Under the pieces are notes generated by a model. The model was not told the DNA's origin and made no database searches. It saw nothing but the letters and a program-made list of their open reading frames with translations. The translations under genes and the position numbers were made by a program. Shown here piece by piece: positions 8,565 through 17,542 of a stretch of DNA of 52,742 nt (positions are counted from its first letter, which is position 1; the number at the start of each line of letters is the position of its first letter). The DNA is from Actinomadura harenae (GTDB taxonomy: Bacteria > Actinomycetota > Actinomycetes > Streptosporangiales > Streptosporangiaceae), in contig NZ_RFFG01000054.1 in assembly GCF_003696215.1 (NCBI RefSeq), forward strand, positions 1 to 52,742, read 5' to 3'.

Positions 8565-8837
8565 TTAGTGCTGCTCGGTCCTCCTGGGCCAGAAGGTCGC
8601 CACCAGGTAGACGCCGATGACGGCGAACGCGATCTGGAAGATCGTCTCCCAGAAGTTCCAGCCGCGGGTGTTCAGGCCGAACAGGTGGGCGACGCCGGTG
8701 CCGAGGAACGCGGCGATGATCCCGACGACCACGGTGAGCCAGATCGCCATGTGCTGCTTGCCCGGCACGATGAGGCGGCCCAGCGCACCGATGATCGCTC
8801 CGAAGATGATCGCGGTGAAGATTCCCCCGATGGTCAT
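8565..8837 (-). CDS. GlsB/YeaQ/YmgE-family small membrane protein
   Basis: A 90-residue hydrophobic protein with about three membrane helices, opening MTIGGIFTAIIFGAIIGALGRL and containing the family glycine/proline motif RLIVPGKQ. These stress-associated membrane proteins (historically 'transglycosylase-associated') are common and of unclear function. The gene faces the synthetase gene tail to tail, with 19 nt between their stops. Confidence 0.85.
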   Translation of the reverse strand: MTIGGIFTAIIFGAIIGALGRLIVPGKQHMAIWLTVVVGIIAAFLGTGVAHLFGLNTRGWNFWETIFQIAFAVIGVYLVATFWPRRTEQH

Positions 8838-8941
8838 GTCCGCTCCTCCGTCGAGAGGGGCCCCGCTCCGTCACGAAGCCGTCACAGATCAGATACCCCG
8901 CGAAGGATCATTGACACGAGGGCCCGGCGCGGACCGGCCGG

Positions 8942-10444
8942 TCAGTGCCGGGTGACGATCAGTTCGCGGCCCTCGCCCATCAGCCGCCGCAGCGACTTGA
9001 CGAACAGGAACAGGACCACGCCCGCCACGACCGAGAACAGGCCGAGGACCAGGAAGTAGGTCACGTCGCCCCAGGCGTGCTGGAGGCGCGCGACCTGGCC
9101 GCCGACGGCGTCGCCCGCGGCGGTGGCCAGGAACCACACGCCCATCATCTGGCTGGCGAACGCGGCCGGGGCGAGCCGGGTCGTGACCGACAGTCCGACG
9201 GGCGACAGGCACAGCTCGCCGAGGGTCTGGAGCAGGTAGACGGCGACGAGCCAGAGCAGCGACACCTTGACGGTGCCGCCGTGGGTGGCGTGCGAGGCCA
9301 GGGACATGACGACGAACGACAGGCCGCTCAGGACGAGCGCGACGCCGAACTTCATGCCGGTGGACGCGCGGTCGCCGAGGCGCAGCCAGAGCCAGGCGAA
9401 GAACGCCGAGAAGCAGATCACCAGGATGGGGTTGATGTTCTGCGTCCAGGACGCGGGCATGTCCCAGCCGAACACGCTCAGGTTCGTGTTGTCGTTGGCG
9501 AAGATGTTCAGCGGGCCGGCGGCCTGGTCGAAGATCATCCAGAAGAGGGCGGCGGCGAGGAACAGCCACACGTAGGCGCGCAGCTTCACGCGCTCGTCCG
9601 CGCTGACCTCGTGGCTGCGGAACATGTAGCCGAAGTAGACGACCGGGACGACGATCGCCAGGACCGTCAGCGCGACGGTCACGGCGTCCACGGTGAGGGT
9701 GTCGGTGGCGATCGCGATGAGGACGATCGCGATCACGACGGCGACGACCGCCGTGAAGATCCGGAGGAACCGGGTGCGCTCCTCGGGGGTGAGCCGGTGG
9801 CCGGGCTCGTCGCCGACGCCGCGCAGGTGCTTGCCGCCGAGGACGTACTGGACGAGGCCGAGTCCCATGCCGACCGCGGCCGCGCCGAAGCCCAGGTGCC
9901 AGTTGATGTTCTGGCCCAGGTAGCCGACGACGAACGGGGCGAGGGAGCCGATGTTGATGCCCATGTAGAACAGCGAGAACGCCGAGTCGCGGCGGGCGCT
10001 GTCCTCGCCGACGTAGAGCTTGCCGACCATGGTGGAGATGTTCGGCTTGAGCAGCCCGGTGCCGAGGATGATCAGCGCGAGGCCGAGGTAGACGAAGCCG
10101 GCGCCGGCCGGGATGGCCATCGAGATGTGGCCCAGCATGATGACGAACCCGCCGACCAGGACGGCCTTGCGCGCGCCGAGGATGCGGTCGGCGACCCAGC
10201 CGCCGGGCAGTGCGACGAAGTAGACCATCGACATGTAGACGCCGAGGAGGGCCTTGGCGGTCCCCTCGGCCATGCCGAGCCCCGACTCGGACGGGGGCGC
10301 GATCAGGAAGAGGATCAGGATCGCGCGCAGTCCGTAGAAGCTGAACCGTTCCCACATCTCGGTGAAGAACAGCGTGGCCAGCCCCCACGGGTGGCCGAAG
10401 AAGGTACGCCCTTCGGGCGCGCCGTCCGACGTCGTTGTCGCCAT
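8942..10444 (-). CDS. POT/PTR-family proton-dependent oligopeptide transporter
   Basis: A 500-residue peptide:proton symporter. It has the POT family motif EMWERFSFYGLRAIL in the first helix, the MFS-type loop GGWVADRILGARKAVLVGG, and the PTR2 signature FSLFYMGINIGSLAPFVVGYLG. Length is normal for bacterial POT proteins. The ATG at 10444 is chosen over an upstream in-frame start because POT homology begins a few residues later and a purine-rich GGGGGGA precedes it. The 211-nt divergent space to the acyl-CoA synthetase at 10656 probably holds both promoters; I see no clear operator in it. Confidence 0.9.
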   Translation of the reverse strand: MATTTSDGAPEGRTFFGHPWGLATLFFTEMWERFSFYGLRAILILFLIAPPSESGLGMAEGTAKALLGVYMSMVYFVALPGGWVADRILGARKAVLVGGFVIMLGHISMAIPAGAGFVYLGLALIILGTGLLKPNISTMVGKLYVGEDSARRDSAFSLFYMGINIGSLAPFVVGYLGQNINWHLGFGAAAVGMGLGLVQYVLGGKHLRGVGDEPGHRLTPEERTRFLRIFTAVVAVVIAIVLIAIATDTLTVDAVTVALTVLAIVVPVVYFGYMFRSHEVSADERVKLRAYVWLFLAAALFWMIFDQAAGPLNIFANDNTNLSVFGWDMPASWTQNINPILVICFSAFFAWLWLRLGDRASTGMKFGVALVLSGLSFVVMSLASHATHGGTVKVSLLWLVAVYLLQTLGELCLSPVGLSVTTRLAPAAFASQMMGVWFLATAAGDAVGGQVARLQHAWGDVTYFLVLGLFSVVAGVVLFLFVKSLRRLMGEGRELIVTRH

Positions 10445-10655
10445 GCGGTTTCTTTGTCCCCCCACAGTCGCCGCGCCCGGTGCTACCAGCACTCCTCGCG
10501 GAACGTACCCGTGTGATCGCAGAATGAAAGACCGGACAAAAGGGTACTTCGGTGACGAGTGTGCCGAATCCGATCTTGCCCGTGGCGTGTTCCACATGAT
10601 GCGATGACCCTCCGCACGACGTCCGCAAGCGCTTACTGACCATCGGAGGGGCGCG

Positions 10656-12452
10656 ATGACCACCATCTGCACGGCGCTGGCCGGAACCGCCGGACGGCAC
10701 GGCGACCGGCCCGCCTACTCCGACCGGGTGGACGGCGCGTGGCGAACCCGCACCTGGTCACGGCTCCGGGACGACGCCCTGGAGGCCGCCGCCGGATTCG
10801 CCGCGCTCGGCCTCTCCCCCGGCGACGTGGTCGCGCTGATGATGCCGAACCGCACCGAGCACGTCCTCGCCGACCTCGGCGCGGTCCACGCGGGCGGCGT
10901 CCCCACCACGGTCTACGCCACCCTCGCCGCCGACCAGATCGGGTTCATCGCCGCCGACTGCGGCGCCCGGATCGCCGTCCTGGACGGCCGCGACCAGCTC
11001 GCCCGCTGGCTGCCCGTCCTCGACCGGCTGCCGGACCTGCGCCACGTCGTCGTCCTGGACGCCGACGCCTGCCCGCCCGGCGACCGCTTCCTCACCTGGG
11101 ACGCCTTCCTCGGCCTCGGCCGCGCCCACCTCGCCGCGCACGCCGACGACGTCGAGGCCCGCTGGCGCGCGGTCGGCCCGTCCGACGTCCTGACGCTGCT
11201 CTACACCTCGGGCACCACCGGCGACCCGAAGGGCGTGCGGATCACGCACGCCATGGCGCTCGCCGAGACCGCCATGGTGGACGGCGCCTCGATCCTGCCC
11301 GAGCACGACGTCGCGGTCTCCTACCTGCCGTTCGCGCACATCGCCGACCGCGTCCTCAGCTACTACCTGCCGATCCGGCGCGCCGCGCACATCCACTTCT
11401 GCCCGGACCCGTCGCAGCTCACGACCGTGCTGGGAGAGGTCCGGCCGCACGGGTTCTTCGGCGTCCCGCGCGTCTGGGAGAAGATCATGGCGGGCGTCCA
11501 GGCCGTCATGGCGGGCGAGCCGGACCCCGCGCGCAAGGCCGCCGTCGAGGCGGCGCTCGACGCCGGGCGCGCCCACGTGACCGCCCAGGAGCACGGCAAC
11601 GCCCTCACCCCCGAGATCGAGGAGGCGTTCGCCCGCGCGGACGCGGCCGTGCTCGCGCCCGTCCGCGCGCTGCTCGGGCTGGACCGGGTCCGGCAGGCGT
11701 CCAGCGCCGCCGCGCCGCTGCCCGTGGAGGTCGCCCGGTTCTTCGCGGGCCTCGGCCTGAAGATCTTCGACGCGTACGGCATGACCGAGACGACCGGCGC
11801 GATCACCGCCAACCTCGACGACTGCTTCCGGCTCGGCACGGTCGGACGCCCCTTCCCCGGCGTCGACCTCAGGCTGGACGACGACGGCGAGATCCTCGTC
11901 CGCGGCGCGACCGTCACCCCCGGCTACCTCGGCCGCCCGGACGCCACCGAGGCCGCGTTCACCCCCGACGGCTACCTGCGGACGGGCGACATCGGCGTCC
12001 TGGACGCGGACGGCTTCCTGCGCGTCGTCGACCGCAAGAAGGAGATCATCATCACGGCGGGCGGCGAGAACATCGCCCCGTCGCTCATCGAGAACCTCCT
12101 CAAGGAGCACCCCCTGATCGGGCAGGCCCTCGCGTTCGGCGACCGCCGCCCCCACGTCGTCGCCCTCATCACCCTGGACGCCGAGGTCGCCCCCGTCTGG
12201 GCCGCCGCCCGCGGCGTCGACGCCACCGACACCGCCGCGCTCGCCGACCACCCCCTGGTGCTGGAGGAGATCGGGCACGCCGTCGCGGACGCCAACACCC
12301 GCCTGGCCCGCGTCCAGCAGGTCAAGAAGTGGCGCCTGCTGCCCGCCGAGTGGACCGCCGAGTCCGAGGAGCTCACCCCCACCCTGAAGCTCCGGCGGCG
12401 CGTCGTCCACGCCAAGTACGCCGACGCGCTCGCCTCCCTTTACGCCTCATGA
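10656..12452 (+). CDS. Long-chain acyl-CoA synthetase (FadD-type)
   Basis: A 598-residue AMP-binding enzyme that forms fatty acyl-CoA. The P-loop motif is LLYTSGTTGDPKGV (about residues 184-197). The FadD15/long-chain features are YLPFAHIADRV and the linker FLRVVDRKKEIIITAGGENIAPSLIE. The catalytic C-terminal lysine lies in the segment ELTPTLKLRRRVV. The start is ATG with GGAGGGG upstream. The tRNA-Sec gene begins only 19 nt past the stop, so read-through transcription may include it. Confidence 0.9.
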   Translation: MTTICTALAGTAGRHGDRPAYSDRVDGAWRTRTWSRLRDDALEAAAGFAALGLSPGDVVALMMPNRTEHVLADLGAVHAGGVPTTVYATLAADQIGFIAADCGARIAVLDGRDQLARWLPVLDRLPDLRHVVVLDADACPPGDRFLTWDAFLGLGRAHLAAHADDVEARWRAVGPSDVLTLLYTSGTTGDPKGVRITHAMALAETAMVDGASILPEHDVAVSYLPFAHIADRVLSYYLPIRRAAHIHFCPDPSQLTTVLGEVRPHGFFGVPRVWEKIMAGVQAVMAGEPDPARKAAVEAALDAGRAHVTAQEHGNALTPEIEEAFARADAAVLAPVRALLGLDRVRQASSAAAPLPVEVARFFAGLGLKIFDAYGMTETTGAITANLDDCFRLGTVGRPFPGVDLRLDDDGEILVRGATVTPGYLGRPDATEAAFTPDGYLRTGDIGVLDADGFLRVVDRKKEIIITAGGENIAPSLIENLLKEHPLIGQALAFGDRRPHVVALITLDAEVAPVWAAARGVDATDTAALADHPLVLEEIGHAVADANTRLARVQQVKKWRLLPAEWTAESEELTPTLKLRRRVVHAKYADALASLYAS

Positions 12453-12471
12453 CACCGCTAAGCTCCCGTCC

Positions 12472-12564
12472 GGAGGCGGATGAGCGCCTGGTGGTCTCCC
12501 CTGCCTTCAAAGCAGGTGGTCCCGAGGACCTCGGGACGGCGGGTTCGATCCCCGCCCGCCTCCG
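12472..12564 (+). tRNA. selC: tRNA-Sec (anticodon UCA)
   Basis: A 93-nt selenocysteine tRNA. An 8-bp acceptor stem is formed by GGAGGCGG (12472-12479) and CCGCCTCC (12556-12563) with discriminator G. The anticodon stem CCTGC/GCAGG (12500-12504, 12512-12516) frames the loop CTTCAAA, giving anticodon TCA at 12507-12509. The long variable arm is an 8-bp helix (GTCCCGAG/CTCGGGAC), and GGTTCGATCC is the T loop. The extended acceptor and long variable arm are diagnostic of SelC. CCA is not encoded. It sits 8 kb from selAB on the opposite strand, behind an acyl-CoA synthetase gene. Confidence 0.97.
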
Positions 12565-12706
12565 ACAGCCTCTCGGGCGGGGTCCCCCTCGGGGAGGAGG
12601 GGCGGGTACTTCGTTCCGGGGATGGGGAAGTGCTTCTCGGCGATGATGAAGTCGCAGGTCCGGGGCCCGACCATGGGAGGACGGGTTACGGAGCGGGAGG
12701 TTTCCG

Positions 12707-12892
12707 ATGCGGGTTCTCGGTGTGGTCGTCGCGGTTCTCGGGTTCGGATCGCTGATCGCCTTCAACGGCGACAACGACAACGTGGGGCCGATGAGCTGGG
12801 CGTCCGGTCATCAGCCGGTCGCGGGGATCGCCGTGGGGCTGCTGGGCCTGGTGGTCGCCGGGCTCGGGTTCGCGTCCCGCTCCAGGCGGTGA
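12707..12892 (+). CDS. Small two-helix membrane protein, unknown
   Basis: A 61-residue protein with two hydrophobic segments, residues 2-19 (RVLGVVVAVLGFGSLIAF) and about 39-56 (VAGIAVGLLGLVVAGLGF), joined by a polar loop and ending in a basic SRSRR tail. The ATG is preceded by GGGAGG at good spacing. I do not recognise a family. It stands alone between tRNA-Sec and the glycosyltransferase. Confidence 0.55.
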   Translation: MRVLGVVVAVLGFGSLIAFNGDNDNVGPMSWASGHQPVAGIAVGLLGLVVAGLGFASRSRR

Positions 12893-13051
12893 CCGCTTCG
12901 CGCGGCGGGTGACGCGCGTTCCCCGTCGGGCTCCGGAGTCTTTCGGTGACGTGTGGTGATGTATTCGAGTCCGGACGGGCAACACTCTCTTCAGGGATCG
13001 TGAACGGCCCGGCGCGGCGCCGGGAGCGGGGTCCCGTCAGGAGGCCGTCTG

Positions 13052-14329
13052 TTGACAACGCGCGCCGAGGCCGATCCGCTGACCGTCGTATGGATCACCG
13101 CGAGTTTCCCGCCGGAGGTCAGCGGGGTGTCGCTGGGGAACGTGGAGCGGGCCCACTGGTTCGCCGGACGGCGGGACGTGCGGCTGTTCCTGCTCGTCCC
13201 CGAGGCCGCCGACCATCCCGCCGAGCCCGACGACCCCGACGACGAGCCCCCGGCCGGGATGGACACACGCGGTCTCGAACTGCACGCCTACGCCTCCAAG
13301 CGGTGGCTGCCCTATCCGGTGATCCGCGCGCCGAGGCATGCCGCGCTCGCGCAGATCGACGCGGCGCTGGAGAAGATCTCGCCGGATCTGGTGGTCGTCA
13401 CCGACCCCGAGCGGTGCTTCATGTTCGGCGCCTGGGGAATGCCGGGGGACGCCTACGCGCGGCGACGCGGCGTCCCCTATGTGGCCCAGTATCAGAGCGA
13501 TTACTACAACTTCGCCCTGAGTTATCCGATCTGGCGTCACCTGCGGACGCCCGTCTTCCGGCCCGTCATGCACGTCGTGTACCGGCGCTTCGACGCCGCC
13601 ATCTGCGCGACCCCGCACGCGGCGTCCACGTTGCGCGAGTTCAGCGACATCCCGATCGAGCAGGTCCCCTTCGTCGGGGTCGACCTGGACGCGTTCAGTC
13701 CGGACCGCGCCGACCCCGCCGTCCTCGGCAGGCTGGCGCCGGGCTACGACGGGCGGGGACGACGCGTCCTCTACCTGGGACGACTCGCCCGGGAGAAGCG
13801 CCTGGACCTCATCATCGACGCGTTCCTCAAGCTGAGCACGGCGCCGGGCGACGAGGACCTGTCGCTGTTCATCGCCGGTGAGGGCCCCGCCGACATCACG
13901 GGGCAGGTCGCGAAGCTGGCCGCCGCCTCGCCCCGGATCCACATGCTCGGGTACGTCCGCGGCGCCGACCGGGGCGCGCTTTATGCGTCCTGCGACGCGT
14001 TCTGCACGGCGTCCCCGTACGAGACGCTCGGACGCACCGTCGTCGAGGCGATGGCGTCGGGGACGCCGGTGGTCGTCCCCTCCAGCGGGGGCATCACCAA
14101 CGTCCTCGCGGACGGGCGGAACGCCTACCTCTTCCCGCCCGGCGATCCGGGCGCGCTCCTCGGCGCGCTCCGCAGGGCGCTCGGCGACGAGGACCACGTG
14201 ACCGCCGAGGCGCGCGCCGAGGCCGCGCAGTTCACCACCGAGAACGGCTGCCTGCAGCTCCTCGCCTGCTACCGCCGCCTCGCCGCCCGCCACTCCGGGG
14301 CCGCGGGCCGAGCGCGCGGCACGCCGTGA
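13052..14329 (+). CDS. GT4-family glycosyltransferase
   Basis: A 425-residue GT-B fold glycosyltransferase (family 4). The N-terminal acceptor domain begins VVWITASFPPEVSGVS, with the glycine-rich loop typical of GT4. The C-terminal nucleotide-sugar domain begins RRVLYLGRLAREKRLD and carries the E-x7-E signature in SPYETLGRTVVEAMASGTP, followed by SSGGI. The start is TTG at 13052, supported by CAGGAGG 6-7 nt upstream; no better ATG exists. The product resembles phosphatidylinositol mannosyltransferase-type or glycolipid enzymes, but the acceptor cannot be assigned. It is monocistronic, with the C-S lyase gene on the opposite strand after it. Confidence 0.88.
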   Translation: MTTRAEADPLTVVWITASFPPEVSGVSLGNVERAHWFAGRRDVRLFLLVPEAADHPAEPDDPDDEPPAGMDTRGLELHAYASKRWLPYPVIRAPRHAALAQIDAALEKISPDLVVVTDPERCFMFGAWGMPGDAYARRRGVPYVAQYQSDYYNFALSYPIWRHLRTPVFRPVMHVVYRRFDAAICATPHAASTLREFSDIPIEQVPFVGVDLDAFSPDRADPAVLGRLAPGYDGRGRRVLYLGRLAREKRLDLIIDAFLKLSTAPGDEDLSLFIAGEGPADITGQVAKLAAASPRIHMLGYVRGADRGALYASCDAFCTASPYETLGRTVVEAMASGTPVVVPSSGGITNVLADGRNAYLFPPGDPGALLGALRRALGDEDHVTAEARAEAAQFTTENGCLQLLACYRRLAARHSGAAGRARGTP

Positions 14330-14356
14330 GCGGCGGGCGGCCTCGGCGGGCGGGTG

Positions 14357-15532
14357 TCAGAGGGTGGCCGACATCCGCTGGACGGCGCCGGTGAGCAGGT
14401 CGGGGCGGGTGGCGAAGTTGAGGCGCGCGAAGCCGCGCCCGACCTGGTCGGGGTCGCCCTCGGGGGCGAACCTCGGGCCCGAGGAGAGACCGATCCGGGC
14501 GTGGTCGAGGAAGTGGCGGGCGGGGTCGGTGCCGAGGTCCAGCGCGCGGAGGTCGAGCCAGGCGAGGTAGCCCGCCTGCGGCCGGTGGTGCCGGACGGCG
14601 GGGAGGTGCTCGTCGAGGAGCGCGGCGAGGTGGCGGTGGTTGCCGGCGAGGGCGGTGACCAGCTCGTCCAGCCAGGGCTCGCCGTGGGCGAAGGCGGCCT
14701 CGGCGGCCAGGACCCCGAGGAGCCCGGCGCTCTCCTCGATCTCCTCGCGGATCGCGGCGCCGACGGCGCGGGCGTCCGGCCCGGGGACGACCAGGGAGGC
14801 CTTCAGCCCGGCGAGGTTCCACGCCTTGGACGCCGAGTGGAACGCGACCGAGCTCGCTGCGGCCGGGGCGTCCAGCGACGGGAAGGGGACGTGCACGGAC
14901 CCGGGGTGGACGAGCGGCGCGTGGATCTCGTCGCTGAGGACCTGGACGCCGTACCGGGCGGCCAGGTCGGCGACGGCCTTCAGGTCCTCCTCCGGGAACA
15001 CGGCGCCGGTCGGGTTGTGGGGGTTGCACAGCAGGTAGGCGCGGACGCCCGAGGCGAGGTCGCGTTCCAGGCGGTCGAGGTCGAGACGGTATCCGGTGTC
15101 GTCCCTGACCAGCGGGTTCGTGACGATCTCCCGGCCCATCCCCGGCAGGCAGGAGAAGTACGGCGGGTATCCCGGGGTGTTGAACAGGACGCGGTCGCCG
15201 GGCTCGGTGACGACGCCGAGGACCTCGAGGATCCCGGCCATCACGTCGGGCACGAGCCGCATGGCCGCCGGGTCCGGCCGCCAGCCGAAGCGGCGCGCGG
15301 CGAACGCGGCGAAGGCCTCGGGCAGCCGCCCGGTGGTGGCGTATCCGGTGTCTCCCTGGGCGATGGCGCGGGTCAGGGCGTCGGCGATGGGCGGGGCGAG
15401 CGGGGTGTCCATCTCGGCGATGTGCATCGGCAGGACGTCCTCGGGGAACTCGCGCCACTTGACGCTGTGGCGGGTCCTGAGGTCGTCGAGCGTGAAGGCG
15501 GTGAGCGGGGACGGCGCCGGGACGGCGGGCAT
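14357..15532 (-). CDS. MalY/PatB-type cystathionine beta-lyase (PLP C-S lyase)
   Basis: A 391-residue fold-type I PLP enzyme. Motifs: CNPHNPTGAVFPEEDL (169-184), cofactor Asp in LSDEIHAPLV (199-208), PLP-lysine in HSASKAWNLAGLK (Lys 236), and C-terminal FARLNFATRP. The DEIHAPL motif and the SKAWNLAGLK context are typical of MalY/PatB C-S lyases that cleave cystathionine or related thioethers. The ATG at 15532 is chosen because GGAGAGG lies 6 nt before it; two upstream in-frame starts lack this. It is divergent from the polyprenyl synthetase, with a shared 187-nt promoter region. Confidence 0.87.
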   Translation of the reverse strand: MPAVPAPSPLTAFTLDDLRTRHSVKWREFPEDVLPMHIAEMDTPLAPPIADALTRAIAQGDTGYATTGRLPEAFAAFAARRFGWRPDPAAMRLVPDVMAGILEVLGVVTEPGDRVLFNTPGYPPYFSCLPGMGREIVTNPLVRDDTGYRLDLDRLERDLASGVRAYLLCNPHNPTGAVFPEEDLKAVADLAARYGVQVLSDEIHAPLVHPGSVHVPFPSLDAPAAASSVAFHSASKAWNLAGLKASLVVPGPDARAVGAAIREEIEESAGLLGVLAAEAAFAHGEPWLDELVTALAGNHRHLAALLDEHLPAVRHHRPQAGYLAWLDLRALDLGTDPARHFLDHARIGLSSGPRFAPEGDPDQVGRGFARLNFATRPDLLTGAVQRMSATL

Positions 15533-15719
15533 GGCAGCCTCTCCACGAAGGAACATGGTTCGCAAATGCCACCATTTCACCTCACGGGAGGCCCGTTCCA
15601 CCGCGCGGACGGACGGTAAAGATCACTGGCAAAGCGTTCTCGCACGGGCGGCAAAGGCCGGTGGCGCGGGGCCGCCGTTCGGCGAGACTGCGGGCGACGT
15701 CCGTCCGTGAGGAGTCCGC

Positions 15720-16796
15720 ATGTCCGCCAGCGTTTCCCGTCCCCTCCCCCACGCGCCGTCCGCCCGGTCGCTGCTGGAGCGGTCCCGGACGCTGATCGAG
15801 CCCGGATACCGGGGCGCGGTGGACCTGCTGCCCTCGCCCGTCCGCCGGGTCATCGGCTACCACGCGGGGTGGTGGGACGCCGACGGGCACGCCGCCGACG
15901 GCGGCGGCAAGGCGATCCGCCCCGCGCTCGTGCTCGCCGCCGCGTCCACTCTCGGCACGCGGGCGCCCGAGACGGTGGTGACGGCCGCGGTGACGGCGGC
16001 GGGGGTCGCGGTGGAGATGGTCCACGACTTCTCGCTGCTGCACGACGACGTCATGGACCGGGACACCACGCGGCGGCACCGCCCCGCGGCCTGGACGGTC
16101 TTCGGGACGGGTCAGGCGATCGTCGCCGGGGACCTGCTACTCGCGACGGCCCTCGGCCACCTGCCCGGCGCGGCGTCCGGCGACGTCCCGGCCCCGTTCG
16201 CGCGCGACGCCCGCGCCGTCCTGTCGGACGCGGTCGTCCGCCTGTGCGCCGGGCAGTCCCTGGACCTGCGGTTCGAGCAGCGCAGCCGGGTGACGCTGGA
16301 CGAGTGCCTGAAGATGTCGGACGGCAAGACCGCCGCGCTGCTGGAGGCGTCCTGCCGCCTGGGCGCGCTGGCCGGCGGGGCCGACCCGCAGACGGCGGCG
16401 TCCCTCGCGGCGTTCGGACGGCACCTCGGCATCGCCTTCCAGCTCGTGGACGACGTGCTGGGCATCTGGGGCGACCCCGCCGTGACCGGGAAGCCCGCGG
16501 GGTCGGACCTGGCGTCCCGCAAGAAGAGCCTCCCGGTGGTCGCGGCCCTCCACTCCAAGAACAACGCCGCCGCCGAGCTGGCCGAGCTGTTCGGGGCCCC
16601 GGCCGAGCTGAGCGAGGGCGAGCTGGCCCGCGCCGCCGGGCTCGTGGAGCAGGCGGGCGGACGGGCCTGGGCCGAGCTCGAGACCCGCCGCCGCCTCACC
16701 GCGGCCTTCACCGCGCTCGACCACGCCGCGATCCCCGCCGAACGCCAGGCCGGCCTGCGCGCCCTGGCCTCCCTCCTCGCCACCCGCGACCGCTGA
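15720..16796 (+). CDS. Polyprenyl (isoprenyl diphosphate) synthetase
   Basis: A 358-residue trans-isoprenyl diphosphate synthase that condenses IPP with an allylic diphosphate, probably to a C15-C20 product. The first Asp-rich motif is LLHDDVMDRD (Asp 109, 110 and 113), followed by TTRRHRPA. The second is QLVDDVLGIWGD (Asp 243 and 244), in which the last Asp of the usual DDxxD is Gly 247, a variant I associate with actinobacterial terpenoid enzymes. KTAALLE and the KPAGSDLASRKKSLP lysine region are present. GTGAGGAG precedes the ATG. No cyclase or carotenoid gene is adjacent, so the pathway is unknown. Confidence 0.9.
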   Translation: MSASVSRPLPHAPSARSLLERSRTLIEPGYRGAVDLLPSPVRRVIGYHAGWWDADGHAADGGGKAIRPALVLAAASTLGTRAPETVVTAAVTAAGVAVEMVHDFSLLHDDVMDRDTTRRHRPAAWTVFGTGQAIVAGDLLLATALGHLPGAASGDVPAPFARDARAVLSDAVVRLCAGQSLDLRFEQRSRVTLDECLKMSDGKTAALLEASCRLGALAGGADPQTAASLAAFGRHLGIAFQLVDDVLGIWGDPAVTGKPAGSDLASRKKSLPVVAALHSKNNAAAELAELFGAPAELSEGELARAAGLVEQAGGRAWAELETRRRLTAAFTALDHAAIPAERQAGLRALASLLATRDR

Positions 16797-16827
16797 CCCC
16801 GCCGTATCCGCCGGCGTCGCCCGGCGC

Positions 16828-17481
16828 TCAGTGCGAGGGGTGGACGCGGCCGGGGTCGGTGGCCACTCCCGCGAGGACGACGGTGACGACGTCCTCGGCG
16901 AGGCCGGGCGTGATCGGCAGGTGGCCGAACAGGACGCGGTAGTAGGTGGTGGCGGCGAGCATGTCGAGCAGCAGGTCGATGTCGGCGTCCGGGCGGATGT
17001 CGCCGCGTTCGATGCCGCGCCGGAGGGCGGCGGCGGTGGTCGCGCGGCGCGGTTCGAAGTAGGAGCGGCGGAACTCCTTCTCCAGGTCGGGGTCGCCCGC
17101 GAGGTCGGCGACCAGGGCGGGCAGGACGCGGCGTCCGACGGTCGTGGTGAACGCCCTGCTCAGGGTGCCGATGCCGGTGACCAGGTCGCAGTGCGTGCAG
17201 CCGGTGTCGGGGGTCGGCGAGGTGCCGACCGTCCGGGCGAGCGCCTCGACGACCATGTGCGGGAGCGAGCGCCAGCGGCGCCGCAGGGCCGGTTTGCTCG
17301 TGCCCGCGCGGGCGGCGACGCCCTCCATCGTGAGGCCCGCGTAGCCGACCTCGTCGAGCAGGTCGAGGACCGCGCGCGGGACGGTCTCGTCGATCCGCGC
17401 GTCCCGGGGACGTCCCGGGCGCGCCGGAGTGGTGTCCCGCCCGGTGGGGCGCCCGGTGGGGCGGCTGCCGCTGTTGACCAT
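16828..17481 (-). CDS. TetR-family repressor of the divergent MFS gene
   Basis: A 217-residue TetR protein. The helix-turn-helix is GLTMEGVAARAGTSKPALRRRW (about residues 49-70), preceded by a basic Pro/Arg-rich tail. The C-terminal ligand domain contains a TGCTHCD segment. The start is ATG at 17481. On the minus strand a consensus TATAAT (17493-17488) lies only 6 nt before that ATG, so the mRNA is probably leaderless. A long inverted repeat between it and the MFS gene is the predicted operator. It is convergent with the polyprenyl synthetase gene. Confidence 0.9.
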   Translation of the reverse strand: MVNSGSRPTGRPTGRDTTPARPGRPRDARIDETVPRAVLDLLDEVGYAGLTMEGVAARAGTSKPALRRRWRSLPHMVVEALARTVGTSPTPDTGCTHCDLVTGIGTLSRAFTTTVGRRVLPALVADLAGDPDLEKEFRRSYFEPRRATTAAALRRGIERGDIRPDADIDLLLDMLAATTYYRVLFGHLPITPGLAEDVVTVVLAGVATDPGRVHPSH

Positions 17482-17497
17482 GCGATCATTATAGGTA

Positions 17498-17531
17498 CTA
17501 TTTCGTTCCGATCCGGAACGAAATGAAATAG
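17498..17531. promoter_or_regulatory. Candidate TetR operator (10-bp perfect arms, nested repeat)
   Basis: ATTTCGTTCC (17500-17509) and its exact complement GGAACGAAAT (17515-17524) flank a 5-nt centre. An outer pair, CTATTTC (17498-17504) and GAAATAG (17525-17531), overlaps it. The block lies between the TetR -10 box and the MFS ribosome binding site, an ideal place to repress both genes. Confidence 0.75.
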
Positions 17532-17542
17532 AGGTGATGATC

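Noticed and set aside
12472..12564. tRNA-Sec as an integration site of a mobile island
   Set aside because: No integrase, excision gene or repeated tRNA 3' end is visible nearby, and the flanking genes look like ordinary chromosome.
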